Below are positions 38,214-47,996 of a stretch of 64,000 nucleotides of DNA, in pieces. The notes under the pieces are model-generated. The model was given only the letters and a program-made list of their open reading frames with translations, made no database searches and was not told the origin of the DNA. Source of the stretch: Pandoraea faecigallinarum. GTDB taxonomy: Bacteria; Pseudomonadota; Gammaproteobacteria; Burkholderiales; Burkholderiaceae. The position numbers and the translations under genes were made by a program. The first letter of the stretch is position 1. Each line of letters opens with the position of its first letter. The stretch covers positions 4,216,001-4,280,000 of the forward strand of contig NZ_CP011807.3 in NCBI RefSeq assembly GCF_001029105.3. Reading direction: 5' to 3'.

Positions 38214-38807
38214 TTACTTTCCGTCCTTGTCCGGCGAGCGCTTGAGCGCTGCCAGCGCCGCGAACGGAGACGGCTTATCCTCGTCTTCGGGTGCCGGAGC
38301 CGGTTCGGCCAATCCGTCGCTCCCCGTGGCCAGGCTATCGTGAACAGTCGGACAAACCTCATGTTTCGGCACGATCGGCAAAGCCAACAGCAATTCTTCC
38401 TCGATCAATTCCAGCAGATCGAAATGTCTGGAACCCACCAGCGCTTCGAGTTCGTCCTCGTCGAGCGGACGGTCTTCCGCAGCCGCTTCGTCAGGCACGA
38501 TCTCGAACGTCGTTTCCGAATCGAGCGGCGCTTCGAACGGCGTCAGGCAACGCTGACATTCGAGCCACATCGGGCCTTCGACCTTCAGTGTCAGGAACTG
38601 CACCACAGCGGGCTTGCCATCGGCACGAAGCACAGGCTCTTCCGCCCCTTCGGCGCGCCAGTGGAACACGCTCCGCGCACGCCCCGACGCCGACACTTCG
38701 GCAGGCACTTCGGTTACCATGCGCGGCAATGCCGCAAGTTGCACGTCACCTTCCGCCACCCGGCCGGTACGCGCGAATTCGAACAGATCGACGATATATT
38801 CGTTCAT
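38214..38807 (-). CDS. YceD/DUF177 family protein
   Basis: Protein of 197 residues linked to large-subunit rRNA metabolism in other species; its exact role is unsettled. The family landmark is the pair of cysteines in WLECQRCLTPFEAPLD. The C-terminal part is acidic. The ATG at 38807 (MNEYIVDLFEFAR) is preferred since AAGGATGAG stands at proper distance upstream; the ATG three codons earlier is also possible. It is the first gene of the rpmF-plsX-fab block and is divergent from maf. Confidence 0.88.
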   Translation of the reverse strand: MNEYIVDLFEFARTGRVAEGDVQLAALPRMVTEVPAEVSASGRARSVFHWRAEGAEEPVLRADGKPAVVQFLTLKVEGPMWLECQRCLTPFEAPLDSETTFEIVPDEAAAEDRPLDEDELEALVGSRHFDLLELIEEELLLALPIVPKHEVCPTVHDSLATGSDGLAEPAPAPEDEDKPSPFAALAALKRSPDKDGK

Positions 38808-38993
38808 CACGCTCATCCTTGCCTTGGCGCATCCGAGCGCATTTCCATGTCCCTTGCCACTCGCATCGCCTTGATCCGACGCCACTTTCGGGCGTTCGAA
38901 CCGGTATCGCACAGACTGGCGGGACCGAGCGCCAGATTGCAAAAGCCGTGAATTCTAAATAGTTTTTCGTTTCTCGTCAAACACTTAAACCCG

Positions 38994-39614
38994 ATGACCG
39001 CACAGCCCCTGCCACCGCTGATCCTGGCCTCCGGATCGCGCTATCGACGTGAACTGCTCGAGCGCCTGCGCCTGCCGTTCACCGTCGACGTCCCGGACAT
39101 CGACGAAACCCCGCTCGCCGGCGAGACGCCCCATGACACGTCGCTGCGGCTGGCCCGCCGCAAGGCGCAGGCCGTTGCCGCCCGCCAGCCCGGCGCCGTC
39201 ATCATCGGCTCCGACCAGGTCGCCACCTTCGAAGGCCGCCAGATCGGCAAGCCCGGCAATTTCGACAACGCCATGGCACAACTGCGCGACATGCGCGGCA
39301 AAGTCGTGGAATTTCACTCCGCACTTTGCGTCCACGATGCGCGCACTGGCGAAAGCCAGGCCACAGACGTGGTAACGCGAGTGAAGTTCCGCAACCTGCC
39401 CGACGACGTGCTGGCCGCTTATCTCCATGCCGAAACGCCGTATGACTGCGCGGGCAGCGCCAAGTCGGAGGGGCTCGGCATCATGTTGCTCGAGACCATC
39501 GAAAACAACGACCCGACAGCCCTCATCGGCTTGCCCCTGATCGCCCTCACCACCATGCTCATGCGCACCGGCGTCTGCCTGCCGGGCCCCGGCGGAAAGG
39601 GAGCGACGGCATGA
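38994..39614 (+). CDS. Maf-like nucleotide pyrophosphatase, YceF type
   Basis: Hydrolyses modified nucleotides, probably 7-methyl-GTP, in housecleaning (206 residues). It begins LILASGSRYRRELLERL, has the substrate motif DIDETPLAGE, the catalytic SDQVATFEG and the distinctive CAGSAKSEGLG of the YceF branch. Its end overlaps the next gene by four bases (ATGA), so the two are cotranscribed. It is divergent from yceD. Confidence 0.92.
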   Translation: MTAQPLPPLILASGSRYRRELLERLRLPFTVDVPDIDETPLAGETPHDTSLRLARRKAQAVAARQPGAVIIGSDQVATFEGRQIGKPGNFDNAMAQLRDMRGKVVEFHSALCVHDARTGESQATDVVTRVKFRNLPDDVLAAYLHAETPYDCAGSAKSEGLGIMLLETIENNDPTALIGLPLIALTTMLMRTGVCLPGPGGKGATA

Positions 39615-40327
39615 GCGGCACGCTGTATCTCATTCCCAACACACTCGGCACGAACACGCGCGGCGGTTTGCCGGCGGTGCTGCCCGAAGACGTACGTGCC
39701 GTGACGGCGGACCTGAAGTACTTCGTCGGGGAACAGGCAAAGAGCACGCGCGCCTTCCTCAAGCTGGTCGGTGTGAGTACGCCGATTCAGGAGATCGACA
39801 TCCGCGAACTGAACGTCAACACGCCGGACGCCGCCGTCGACGCCCTGCTCGCCCCGATTCTCGCCGGCGCGAATGGCGGCCTCGTGTCGGAAGCGGGATG
39901 TCCGGCCGTGGCCGACCCCGGCGCCTTGCTGGTGCGGCGCGCCCACGAGAAGGGCGTACGCGTGGTGCCGTTCGTGGGTCCGAGTTCAATTCTGCTCGCG
40001 CTGATGGCGAGCGGCCTGAACGGCCAGAGCTTCGCGTTTCACGGCTATCTGCCGACCGATGCGGGCGAGCGCACCAAACGTCTGCGCGAGTTGGAACAAC
40101 GCTCCCGCAAGGAAAAGCAGACGCAGATATTTATCGAGACGCCCTACCGCAACAAGGCCATGCTGGACGCCCTGTTGCAAAACTGCGACGCGTCTACGCT
40201 GCTGTGCGTTGCCGTGGACGTGACGCAGGACGGCGAACAGATCGTGACGCACCGGGTCAAGGGATGGCCGCAGACGCATCTCGATCTGCACAAACGCCCT
40301 GCGATCTTTCTATTCCTGGCTCAGTAA
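39611..40327 (+). CDS. SAM-dependent methyltransferase, tetrapyrrole-methylase fold
   Basis: Protein of 238 residues related to RsmI, the 16S rRNA 2'-O-methyltransferase, but with a different N-terminus. The SAM-binding motif GGLVSEAGCPAVADPGALLV and the FVGPSSILLALMASGLNGQS segment are typical of the tetrapyrrole methylase family. Its exact substrate is unknown. It overlaps maf by four bases and ends before a strong terminator, so it is the second and last gene of a small operon. Confidence 0.85.
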   Translation: MSGTLYLIPNTLGTNTRGGLPAVLPEDVRAVTADLKYFVGEQAKSTRAFLKLVGVSTPIQEIDIRELNVNTPDAAVDALLAPILAGANGGLVSEAGCPAVADPGALLVRRAHEKGVRVVPFVGPSSILLALMASGLNGQSFAFHGYLPTDAGERTKRLRELEQRSRKEKQTQIFIETPYRNKAMLDALLQNCDASTLLCVAVDVTQDGEQIVTHRVKGWPQTHLDLHKRPAIFLFLAQ

Positions 40328-40362
40328 CGTCCTAAAAGAACGTCCTAAGAATCACGGCCGCC

Positions 40363-40413
40363 AAGCCCACAACCCCACGGAAATTCGCATTTCCGTGGGG
40401 TTGTGGGCTTTTA
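40363..40413. terminator. Bidirectional terminator between the methyltransferase and sppA
   Basis: A perfect 22-pair stem (AAGCCCACAACCCCACGG at its outer end) around TCGC, with TTTT on the right and AA on the left. It ends the maf operon and may also help end the sppA transcript on the other strand. Confidence 0.9.
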
Positions 40414-40454
40414 CCCCTTAGTGCCGAATTTCGGCAAATCTGGCGGCAAATGCA

Positions 40455-41501
40455 TTACTTCATCGTCAATGCCGAGCCCATCAGCATCGTTTTCATTGCC
40501 GCGGCACCGACGGCCGCGCCGAAGCGTCGCGCCATGCGCTCGGGCAGGTTTTCCTTGACGGTGTAGTCGACCAGATCGGGGGCCTTGAGCACGTCGCGCG
40601 CCACCGAATCGACAGTCCCGAGACCATCCGCGAGCCCCCGTTCGACGGAGCGCTGCCCGGTCCAGAACAGACCGCTGAACAGGTCCGGATCTTCCTTCAG
40701 ACGCGCACCTCGCCCTTTTTTGACGGCGGCAATGAACTGCTGGTGCACCTGTTCCAGCATGTCGAGCGCGTACGCTTTCTGCTGTTCGGTTTGCGGCGAG
40801 AACGGGTCGAGGAAGCCCTTGTTCCGGCCTGCCGTGAGCAAGCGGCGCTCGACGCCGAGCTTGTCCATCAACCCGGTAAAGCCGAAGCCGTCCATCAGCA
40901 CGCCAATGGAGCCGACGATGCTGGCCTTATCGACGTAAATCCTGTCAGCGGCCGCCGCGACGTAATACCCCCCAGAGGCGCACATCTCCTCGACGACGAC
41001 ATAAAGCGGCTTCTTCGGGTATTTCGCCCGCAAACGCGCAATGTCGTCGTAGATCATGCCGGCCTGCACCGGGCTTCCGCCAGGGCTGTTGATCCGCAGG
41101 ATCACGCCCGCGGCGGATTTGTCCTCGAACGCCGATTCAAGCGCCGTGTTGATCTTCTGCGCACTCGCCTGACCATCCGCGGCGATTTCCCCGTTCAACG
41201 TCACGAGCGCGGTATGTTTGCCGGAACCAGCCGCAGCCGACGTCGTGGTGCCGCCATCGAAATCGAAGATCGACCAGACGGCGAATGCGACGATCGCCAG
41301 CATGAGCAGCCGGAAAAATATCTTCCACCGGCGTGCCGCCCGTTGCTCGCGAATGCCCGCCATCAGTACCTTTTCCAGCATCTCGCGCTCCCAGGGCCTG
41401 ACGTCATGGGGATCGCGTCCCGCGCCGGAAGGTAAACGTCCGCCCGGGGGCGGGAAGCCGGGTTCGGTGCGGGGCGAATCGGGCGGCAGGGAGTCGGCCA
41501 T
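40455..41501 (-). CDS. sppA: Signal peptide peptidase SppA, 36K type (S49 family)
   Basis: Inner-membrane serine protease that degrades released signal peptides (348 residues). One membrane segment lies near residues 62-80 (IFFRLLMLAIVAFAVWSIF) after a Pro-rich N-terminus. The catalytic serine is in MCASGGYYVAAA and the lysine is in the downstream KASIVGSIGVL region. INSPGGSPVQA is the oxyanion-like loop of the family. It lies 65 bases after the Rieske gene in the rluC-HAD-Rieske-sppA order. Confidence 0.92.
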   Translation of the reverse strand: MADSLPPDSPRTEPGFPPPGGRLPSGAGRDPHDVRPWEREMLEKVLMAGIREQRAARRWKIFFRLLMLAIVAFAVWSIFDFDGGTTTSAAAGSGKHTALVTLNGEIAADGQASAQKINTALESAFEDKSAAGVILRINSPGGSPVQAGMIYDDIARLRAKYPKKPLYVVVEEMCASGGYYVAAAADRIYVDKASIVGSIGVLMDGFGFTGLMDKLGVERRLLTAGRNKGFLDPFSPQTEQQKAYALDMLEQVHQQFIAAVKKGRGARLKEDPDLFSGLFWTGQRSVERGLADGLGTVDSVARDVLKAPDLVDYTVKENLPERMARRFGAAVGAAAMKTMLMGSALTMK

Positions 41502-41566
41502 ACGTTATCCAGGGCTTGATGAGTTTAGGGGACGTGAGAGACGAATGAGACCGGAGGCTGCGCCAG

Positions 41567-41983
41567 TCAGCGCGCCGGCGACCCGGGGGCGGCGATGTGA
41601 GCGTCGGGCCACCAGACGACGGTCGTGCGAGTGCCCGACGGAACGTCCGGCACCGAGGGCAATTCCCCGACCCGCACCGGCTGCAAGGCCCCCCCGCGGC
41701 ACGGGCCACCGACGCACAATCCGGTGTCCGGCTCGTATGTCGCGCCATGCGTTGCGCACATCAAGTATAAGCCGCCCGTCTCGAAGAACTGCCCCTCGGA
41801 CCAGTCGAGCTCCATGGGCACGTGCGCGCACTGATTGAGATAGCCGTAGACGCGGCCATCGTAGCGGATCACGAACGCGGGCGTCGGCCGCCCGCCCACG
41901 AGCACCTCGAACCGCACGCCGCGCCCGCCATCCTCGAGCGCATCGCCTGCACAGATGGGCAACGGGGCCGGGTTGTCGCTCAC
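41567..41983 (-). CDS. Rieske [2Fe-2S] protein, ferredoxin-like
   Basis: Small Rieske protein of 138 residues. The cluster ligands are in NQCAHVPME (Cys-x-His) and LMCATHGATYEPDTG (Cys-x-x-His), so the pattern CxH...CxxH is complete. The GTG at 41983 overlaps the HAD gene stop by four bases. It has no signal peptide or membrane helix, which argues for a soluble ferredoxin-like role rather than a bc1 subunit. Its partner is not in this window. Confidence 0.88.
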   Translation of the reverse strand: MSDNPAPLPICAGDALEDGGRGVRFEVLVGGRPTPAFVIRYDGRVYGYLNQCAHVPMELDWSEGQFFETGGLYLMCATHGATYEPDTGLCVGGPCRGGALQPVRVGELPSVPDVPSGTRTTVVWWPDAHIAAPGSPAR

Positions 41984-42642
41984 ACGCGCTCCAGCAGCCA
42001 GTCCCGCAGCTCGGCCACGCTTCCGGCGCAATACGCCGGCGCCAGCGCCACGAGTTGCTCGCGCGGGTGAGCACCGCCATAGGCCACGCCCACCCCTGCC
42101 GCGCCGGCGCTTTGCGCCATCTGCAAATCGTGTGTGGTGTCGCCGATCATCACGGTTCGGCGCAGGTCCTGGCCGAGTTCGCGTGTCAATTCCTGCAACA
42201 TGGCGGGATGCGGCTTCGAGAATGTCTCATCCGCGCAACGGGTCGCGTCGAACATCCGCATCAGCCCTGCCGATTCCAGCGCACGGTTCAGGCCGACACG
42301 CGATTTGCCCGTCGCCACGGCGAGGAAGCGGCCGCGCGAGCGCAACTCTTCGAGCAGTTCGCGAATGCCGGCGAACAGCACCGTCTCCTTGTCGCCGACC
42401 AGATAGTGAAAACGATAACGCTCCGACAAACGGGGATAGTGCGCGGGATCGAGCGACGGCACGGCCATTTGCAGGGCGTCGCGCAATCCGAGGCCAATCA
42501 CGTGGCTGGCCAGTTCGTCCGTCGGGACAGGCAGGCCGAGATCCCGGCACGCCGCCTGGATGCAGCGGGTAATCGTGGGCGTCGAGTCCATCAACGTCCC
42601 GTCCCAGTCGAACACGACCAGGTCAAATTCAGGGCTTGGCAT
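41980..42642 (-). CDS. HAD-family hydrolase, phosphoglycolate phosphatase-like
   Basis: HAD subfamily IA phosphatase of 220 residues. The nucleophile motif is VFDWDGTLMDS, motif II is AVATGKS, the lysine is in SKPHPAML and motif IV is MIGDTTHDLQMA, all intact. It resembles Gph/PpaX-like enzymes; phosphoglycolate is possible but not shown. It overlaps rluC by 14 bases upstream and the Rieske gene by four downstream. A position after RluC is common in beta-proteobacteria. Confidence 0.88.
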   Translation of the reverse strand: MPSPEFDLVVFDWDGTLMDSTPTITRCIQAACRDLGLPVPTDELASHVIGLGLRDALQMAVPSLDPAHYPRLSERYRFHYLVGDKETVLFAGIRELLEELRSRGRFLAVATGKSRVGLNRALESAGLMRMFDATRCADETFSKPHPAMLQELTRELGQDLRRTVMIGDTTHDLQMAQSAGAAGVGVAYGGAHPREQLVALAPAYCAGSVAELRDWLLERV

Positions 42643-43633
42643 CGGCGGAGGTTGTTCGAAGTTGATTCAGGAATTGCTCACATTCTGGCGGTAACGCGGC
42701 TTCCAGCGCAATCGGCGTGTCCAGCACCGGGTGCGTGAACTTCAGCCGGTACGCATGCAGGAACATGCGTTTGATGCCGGGACGGCTGCCGGGACGCGCC
42801 AGATGCTTGTTCAGCGTGAAGTCGCCGTACTTGTCATCGCCGACAATGGGCGTACCGCAATGCGCCAGATGAACGCGAATCTGATGGGTGCGCCCCGTTT
42901 TGAGTTCCGCTTCGAGCAAGGTATAGGGCGGGTGAGATTCCACCATGCGGAATACGGTGTGCGAAGCCTGGCCGTCTTCCTGCACGCGCACGCGGCGCTC
43001 GCCTTCGGCAGTGACATATTTATATAGCGGCGCCTTCACCGCTCGCTGGCGATCGCCCCACTGCCCGGTCACACAGGCCAGATAGCGCTTGTCCATCCGG
43101 TTATGGCGAATTTGCTCGTGCATGCCCACGAGGGCTGCCCGTTTTTTCGCCAGCAGCAGAATGCCGGACGTCTCGCGGTCGAGCCGATGCACCAATTCGA
43201 GGAATTTCAGATGCGGCAGCGTGCGGCGCAATTGCTCGATCACGCCGAACGACACCCCGCTGCCACCGTGCACGGCCACACCGGCCGGCTTGTCGATGGC
43301 CATCAGATAATCGTCTTCGAACAGGATGGGGAAACTGGCGGCCGGCACGTGGGCCTTTGCGTCGAAATCGGGTGTCGCCGTTCGAACCGGCGGAATGCGC
43401 ACGATATCGCCAAAGACGAGTCGATAGGCTGCGTCTACTCGCCCTTTGTTCACGCGGACTTCACCGCTACGCAAAATGCGGTAGACGTGGCTTTTCGGTA
43501 CGCCTTTGCACTCGCGCAGGAGGAAATTATCGATGCGCTGACCGGCCGAACCATCGTCAACCTCGACGAGCCTGACCTGCGGCGCGGACGCCGGCGCAAC
43601 CATTTTCTGCCGACTTTTGCCTAACTCATTCAT
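42629..43633 (-). CDS. rluC: 23S rRNA pseudouridine synthase RluC
   Basis: Makes pseudouridines 955, 2504 and 2580 in E. coli 23S rRNA; position assignment here is by homology. From this start it has 334 residues. An S4 domain (GQRIDNFLLRECKGVPKSHV) precedes the catalytic domain with ELVHRLDRETSGILLLAKKR, holding the catalytic aspartate. HQIRVHLAHCGTPIVGDDKY is also typical. ATG at 43633 is used; a later ATG at 43603 is possible. It is divergent from rne across a 621-base gap, a linkage seen in many relatives. Confidence 0.94.
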   Translation of the reverse strand: MNELGKSRQKMVAPASAPQVRLVEVDDGSAGQRIDNFLLRECKGVPKSHVYRILRSGEVRVNKGRVDAAYRLVFGDIVRIPPVRTATPDFDAKAHVPAASFPILFEDDYLMAIDKPAGVAVHGGSGVSFGVIEQLRRTLPHLKFLELVHRLDRETSGILLLAKKRAALVGMHEQIRHNRMDKRYLACVTGQWGDRQRAVKAPLYKYVTAEGERRVRVQEDGQASHTVFRMVESHPPYTLLEAELKTGRTHQIRVHLAHCGTPIVGDDKYGDFTLNKHLARPGSRPGIKRMFLHAYRLKFTHPVLDTPIALEAALPPECEQFLNQLRTTSADAKP

Positions 43634-44254
43634 TATGAATATAATTTGTCCGACAGCGGTGGTGGTAGCGGGAATCATGCCAAATCCCCATCGCTGTCCG
43701 GTGCATACCCCAAAACGGTATTTTACTTGCACCCCGGGCAGGCTGCTCGTCCGGTGACCCTGGAGCAGCGAGCGCACGCACGTCACGCAGCGACGGCAGG
43801 AAGTGGGCCCATAGGCCGCTTCGGCCGCAGCGCGCGGGACGCGGATAGAGTTGGTGGTTATAGAATTTTTTGGCGATCAGCCCGGGCGACATTGCCCGAG
43901 CTGATCGCTTTGTGAATATCGTTCGCGCAAGAAGTCGAAGTGAGGCGCCGTCACAAGAAGAATAAGTGTCGACAGGCGCCCCGAGAAAACCCTGATGAAG
44001 TTTCTCGTCCAGTTTCTATTGGTAAGGACTGCAAGCCCGAAGTGATCCGCGCCGAGCCGGGGTTTTCCGGTGGCCCGGCGGATCCGGGTGAGCGCGAAAA
44101 CGTATTCCTGGCGCCATAGCGTCCGTTGGCCTCATCGCCCGGACCCCCCGGCAATTCTTCCACTCCCGGCTCGAACCTCGCGTGTTGGATAACTCGAGTG
44201 ATACATGCCCGACGCACTGCGCATTGGCAACTGCGGCGGGTGGGAGTCGTTTTC
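43634..44254 (+). other. rne leader and rluC-rne divergent region
   Basis: A gene-free stretch of 621 bases. It must hold the promoters of rluC and rne and the 5' untranslated region of rne. A strong hairpin lies at 43873-43908: arms GCGATCAGCCCGGGC and GCCCGAGCTGATCGC pair at 14 of 15 positions around GACATT. A TATAGAAT sequence stands just before it at about 43859, a possible -10 box without a good -35. RNase E autoregulates through its leader in E. coli, so the structure is a candidate control element. GGGAG precedes the rne ATG. Confidence 0.5.
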
Positions 44255-47200
44255 ATGAAACGCATGTTGTTCAACGCCACGCAGCAGGAAGAACTGCGCG
44301 TGGCAATCGTCGATGGGCAGAAACTCATCGACATCGATATCGAGACGGCCGGACGCGAACAGCGTAAAGGCAATATCTACAAGGGTGTTATCACCCGTAT
44401 CGAGCCCTCTCTCGAAGCCTGCTTCGTCAACTACGGTGAAGGCCGCCACGGCTTCCTGCCGTTCAAGGAAGTCGCCCGTGCGTACTTCCGCGAAGGTGCC
44501 GATGTGCGCAATGCGCGCATTCAGGACGCCCTGTCCGAAGGTCAGGAACTCATCGTTCAGGTCGAAAAGGAAGAGCGCGGCAACAAGGGCGCCGCCCTCA
44601 CGACGTTCATTTCGCTGGCCGGCCGCTATCTGGTGCTGATGCCGAACAACCCGCGCGGCGGCGGTGTTTCGCGTCGTATCGAAGGTGAAGACCGTCAGGA
44701 ACTGCGTGAGACGATGGGTCAGCTCGAACTGCCGGAAGGCATGAGCATCATCGCCCGTACCGCCGGCATCGGCCGCTCGGCCGAAGAACTCCAGTGGGAC
44801 CTGAACTACCTGCTGCAACTGTGGCACGCCATCGAAGGCGCCGCCCACAACATCGAACTGCCGCGCGACTCGGCCCTGATCTATCTCGAGTCGAGCCTCG
44901 TCATTCGCGCCATCCGCGACTACTTCCAGCCGGACATCGGTGAAATCCTCATCGATACGGAAGAAATCTCCGAACAAGCACGCAACTTCATGCAGGTGGT
45001 CATGCCCGACCACCTCAACCGCGTGAAGCAGTATCGCGACGACGTGCCGCTGTTCTCCCGTTTCCAGATCGAACACCAGATCGAGACGGCCTACTCGCGT
45101 CAGGTGCCGCTGCCCTCGGGCGGCGCGATCGTGATCGATCACACCGAAGCGCTCGTTTCCATCGACGTGAACTCGGCACGCGCCACCAAGGGCGCCGACA
45201 TCGAAGAAACCGCCCTGCGCACTAACCTGGAAGCCGCGGACGAAGTCGCGCGCCAGTTGCGTTTGCGTGACCTCGGCGGCCTGATCGTCATCGACTTCAT
45301 CGACATGGAGTCGGCCAAGAGCCAGCGTGAAGTCGAACAACGTGTGAAGGACGCGCTCAAGCACGACCGTGCACGCGTGCAGATGGGCAAGATTTCGCGT
45401 TTCGGCCTGATGGAGCTGTCGCGTCAGCGCCTGCGTCCGTCGCTGTCCGAAGGCACGCACGTGACGTGCCCGCGCTGCAACGGCACCGGCCACATTCGCG
45501 ACGCCGAATCGTCGGCGCTGCAAGTGCTGCGCATCATCCAGGAAGAGGCGATGAAGGAGCACACGGCAGCGATCCACTGCCAGGTGCCGGTTGAAGTCTC
45601 TGCGTTCCTGCTCAACGAAAAGCGTCAGGAAATCAACAAGATCGAAGCCCGCTTCAAAGTTGGCGTGCTGCTGATCCCCAACAAGCACCTCGAAACACCG
45701 CATTACAAGCTCGAACGTCTGCGCTTCGACGATCCGCGCCTGGACGCCCCGAAGGCCAGCTACGCGCTCGCCGAAGAGGCTGCGCGTTCGCTGGAAGAAG
45801 ATCCTGCCGGCTACAGCAAGAAGAAAGAAGACGCACGCCCGCGTCAGGAAGCTGCGGTCAAGGGCATCACGCCGGAGCAGCCGGCACCGGCGGCCCAGCC
45901 GCGTCCGGAACCGGTCGCAGTCGCGGCCCCGGCTGCTGCCGCACCGGCAAACGGGGGAGGTTTCTTCGGTTTCATCAAGCGCCTGTTCGGCATCGGCGCT
46001 GCCGCACCGGCACCGGTCAAGGCCGAAGAGCCGGCCAAGCCGACGGCCCGCCCGCCGCGTGAGCGCCACGAACGCCCGCATCAGCAGAACCGCAATCGCC
46101 GTGGCAATGTCCGCGACGACAACAAGTCCGGCAAGGACAACGCCGGCCAGCCGGCGCGCGAGGGCCGCGATGGCCGTGGTGCACGGCCTGAACGAGCTGA
46201 ACGTGCAGACCGTGGCGAGCGCAACAGCGACCGCAATGAGCGTAACGAGCGCGGCAGTGATCGCAACGACCGTCAGGAAGGCCGCGACAAACGCGAGCGC
46301 GACGACGCGCAGCGTCAGCCCTCGCAGGACGTACGCGCCGAGGAAGGTCGCGAACCGCGCGAAGGCCGTGAACGTGGCAGCCGCCGCGAACGCGGCGAGC
46401 GCCGAGATCGTCGCCAGACGGAAGGCGCCGACGCTCAGCAAGCCGCGCCGCAACGCGTCGCACAGGTGGCAACGGCACCGCTGAACGCCGGGCAGGAAGA
46501 GCTCGATCAGGATCGCCTGGCTGCTCAGGCCGAAGGCGCGCCGCAAGTCACGGGCGAGGAAGGCGAGCAAGGGGGCGAAGAGCGCCGCCGCAGCCGTCGT
46601 CGCGGTCGTCGTGGCGGTCGTCGTGAACGCGAAACCGGAGAGCAGCAGGTGAATGCCGACGGCGAACACGTCGACATCGAGGCGCCGGAAGCCGTGGAAG
46701 GTGCGGAAGGTGCGCGCGCACCGGCACTGTCGGACAAAGCCGCCGAGAATGTTGCGACCGACACGCTGGTCCACGCCGCTGCCCCGGCCATTCCGGCACC
46801 GGCAGGAGCACCCGCGGTTGCCGCACCGGTTCCCGCTGCGCAGGTTGAGCCGACCCCGGCCCCCGTCCGTGCCGAACCTGCGGACGCCACCACAGCCGCC
46901 GCACCGGTCGCCACGGTGACCGAAGCCGCCCCGGCCGCAACGCCCGAAGTGCCGTCTCGTGTCGTGTCGGAGCCTGTGGCACAAGCCCCGGCGGCCGCGC
47001 CTGCGCCGGTCGCGCCGGCCAACGTCGCGCCGCTGCCCGCCGCGCAAGTCGCCTCGACGCCGGTCGTACCCCCGGTTAGCGCACCGCTGCCTGCTGCCGT
47101 TCAGATGCCGGCCCAACCGACGTTGCCTGCCGAAGCGCTGACCGAGATCGTCGCTACGGCCGCAACAGCCAGCGCACCGGCACCGGTTGCACAAGCGCCG

Positions 47201-47590
47201 CAGGCCTCGCAGCCGATGGAAGCCGACCAACCGGCGCCCGCCGTCGAGCCGCCAGCGCCGGTGGAGACCGCCCCCGCAGCACCGGTTCAGGCGAGCGCGG
47301 CCGTGCCGGTCGCACCCGAAGCCGCAGCGGCCGTGACGGAAGTCGTCACGCACAAGGCCGCACCGGTCGCCGTGACGCCGACGCTTGAGCGCGCCGCGCT
47401 GGAATCGACGCTGGCAAGCGTGGGTCTCGTCTGGGTCCATACGGACGCCGACAAGCACCGCGCCGCCCGGGAAGCCGCCGCGCAAGTCGCGCCGCCCCCG
47501 CGCGTGCAGCGTGAACGCAGGCCGTCGACGCCGCTCAACAGCGGCCCGATGGAGCAGGTGGAAACGCGTTCGACGAATCACGTTGCGTGA
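44255..47590 (+). CDS. rne: Ribonuclease E
   Basis: Main endonuclease of mRNA decay and rRNA/tRNA processing (1111 residues). The start [20 protein letters not shown] is standard. An S1 domain follows (near residues 38-119), then the RNase H-like and DNase I-like domains with LIVIDFIDM, and the Zn-link CPRC at residues 405-408. The C-terminal half is a long scaffold region: an amphipathic segment [12 protein letters not shown] at 570-581, Arg/Asp/Glu-rich tracts (about 600-850) and a Pro/Ala-rich region to about 1060. The end ([15 protein letters not shown]) is conserved-looking. GGGAG gives the ribosome site. Confidence 0.96.
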   Translation: MKRMLFNATQQEELRVAIVDGQKLIDIDIETAGREQRKGNIYKGVITRIEPSLEACFVNYGEGRHGFLPFKEVARAYFREGADVRNARIQDALSEGQELIVQVEKEERGNKGAALTTFISLAGRYLVLMPNNPRGGGVSRRIEGEDRQELRETMGQLELPEGMSIIARTAGIGRSAEELQWDLNYLLQLWHAIEGAAHNIELPRDSALIYLESSLVIRAIRDYFQPDIGEILIDTEEISEQARNFMQVVMPDHLNRVKQYRDDVPLFSRFQIEHQIETAYSRQVPLPSGGAIVIDHTEALVSIDVNSARATKGADIEETALRTNLEAADEVARQLRLRDLGGLIVIDFIDMESAKSQREVEQRVKDALKHDRARVQMGKISRFGLMELSRQRLRPSLSEGTHVTCPRCNGTGHIRDAESSALQVLRIIQEEAMKEHTAAIHCQVPVEVSAFLLNEKRQEINKIEARFKVGVLLIPNKHLETPHYKLERLRFDDPRLDAPKASYALAEEAARSLEEDPAGYSKKKEDARPRQEAAVKGITPEQPAPAAQPRPEPVAVAAPAAAAPANGGGFFGFIKRLFGIGAAAPAPVKAEEPAKPTARPPRERHERPHQQNRNRRGNVRDDNKSGKDNAGQPAREGRDGRGARPERAERADRGERNSDRNERNERGSDRNDRQEGRDKRERDDAQRQPSQDVRAEEGREPREGRERGSRRERGERRDRRQTEGADAQQAAPQRVAQVATAPLNAGQEELDQDRLAAQAEGAPQVTGEEGEQGGEERRRSRRRGRRGGRRERETGEQQVNADGEHVDIEAPEAVEGAEGARAPALSDKAAENVATDTLVHAAAPAIPAPAGAPAVAAPVPAAQVEPTPAPVRAEPADATTAAAPVATVTEAAPAATPEVPSRVVSEPVAQAPAAAPAPVAPANVAPLPAAQVASTPVVPPVSAPLPAAVQMPAQPTLPAEALTEIVATAATASAPAPVAQAPQASQPMEADQPAPAVEPPAPVETAPAAPVQASAAVPVAPEAAAAVTEVVTHKAAPVAVTPTLERAALESTLASVGLVWVHTDADKHRAAREAAAQVAPPPRVQRERRPSTPLNSGPMEQVETRSTNHVA

Positions 47591-47996
47591 GGGCGTCCTG
47601 GTGAAACGTTCGGATCGCGGGTAACAGGTAACGCAGGTGGAGATGTAACGCCCGGGCGGTCCCGGCGTAATGCGGTCACGGCCCGCCCGTCGTCACCCGA
47701 TACCCGACGTGACGTATTGCCAGAAAAGGAGGCTTCGGCCTCCTTTTTCGCTTTGTGGCCGCGCTTCAAGGATTGCATCGCGTTCAGGCGTCTTGCGGGC
47801 CTGGATCGTTTTCCGCGCCAGGAACCTCGCGTTGTCCCGACTTGTGTCCATGCGGTGCGGCCCGTATCGTCTGCGTTAGTACGAGTTTGACGTCTCACCG
47901 CGAGTACCTCGGTACCGATATCCGATGCCCGGCGATCCGGTGTCGGCGGCATTTAGGCCGATTCGTTAGAATGGAGACGCAAGCTAAGGCCCCACC
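47591..47996 (+). other. Intergenic region between rne and moaA
   Basis: A stretch of 406 bases with no convincing gene. It has the rne terminator and the moaA promoter region. A TTAGAAT sequence near 47966 could be a -10 box, without a clear -35. Confidence 0.6.
47724..47748 (+). terminator. Rho-independent terminator after rne
   Basis: AAAAGGAGGC and GCCTCCTTTT pair around TTCG, followed by a further T. It lies about 130 bases downstream of the stop codon. Confidence 0.85.

Noticed and set aside
44132..47581. An open frame of about 1149 codons on the minus strand, antisense to rne
   Set aside because: It mirrors the Arg/Ala/Pro-rich RNase E coding sequence, has no recognised domain and shows His/Arg/Asp-rich composition typical of shadow frames in GC-rich DNA.
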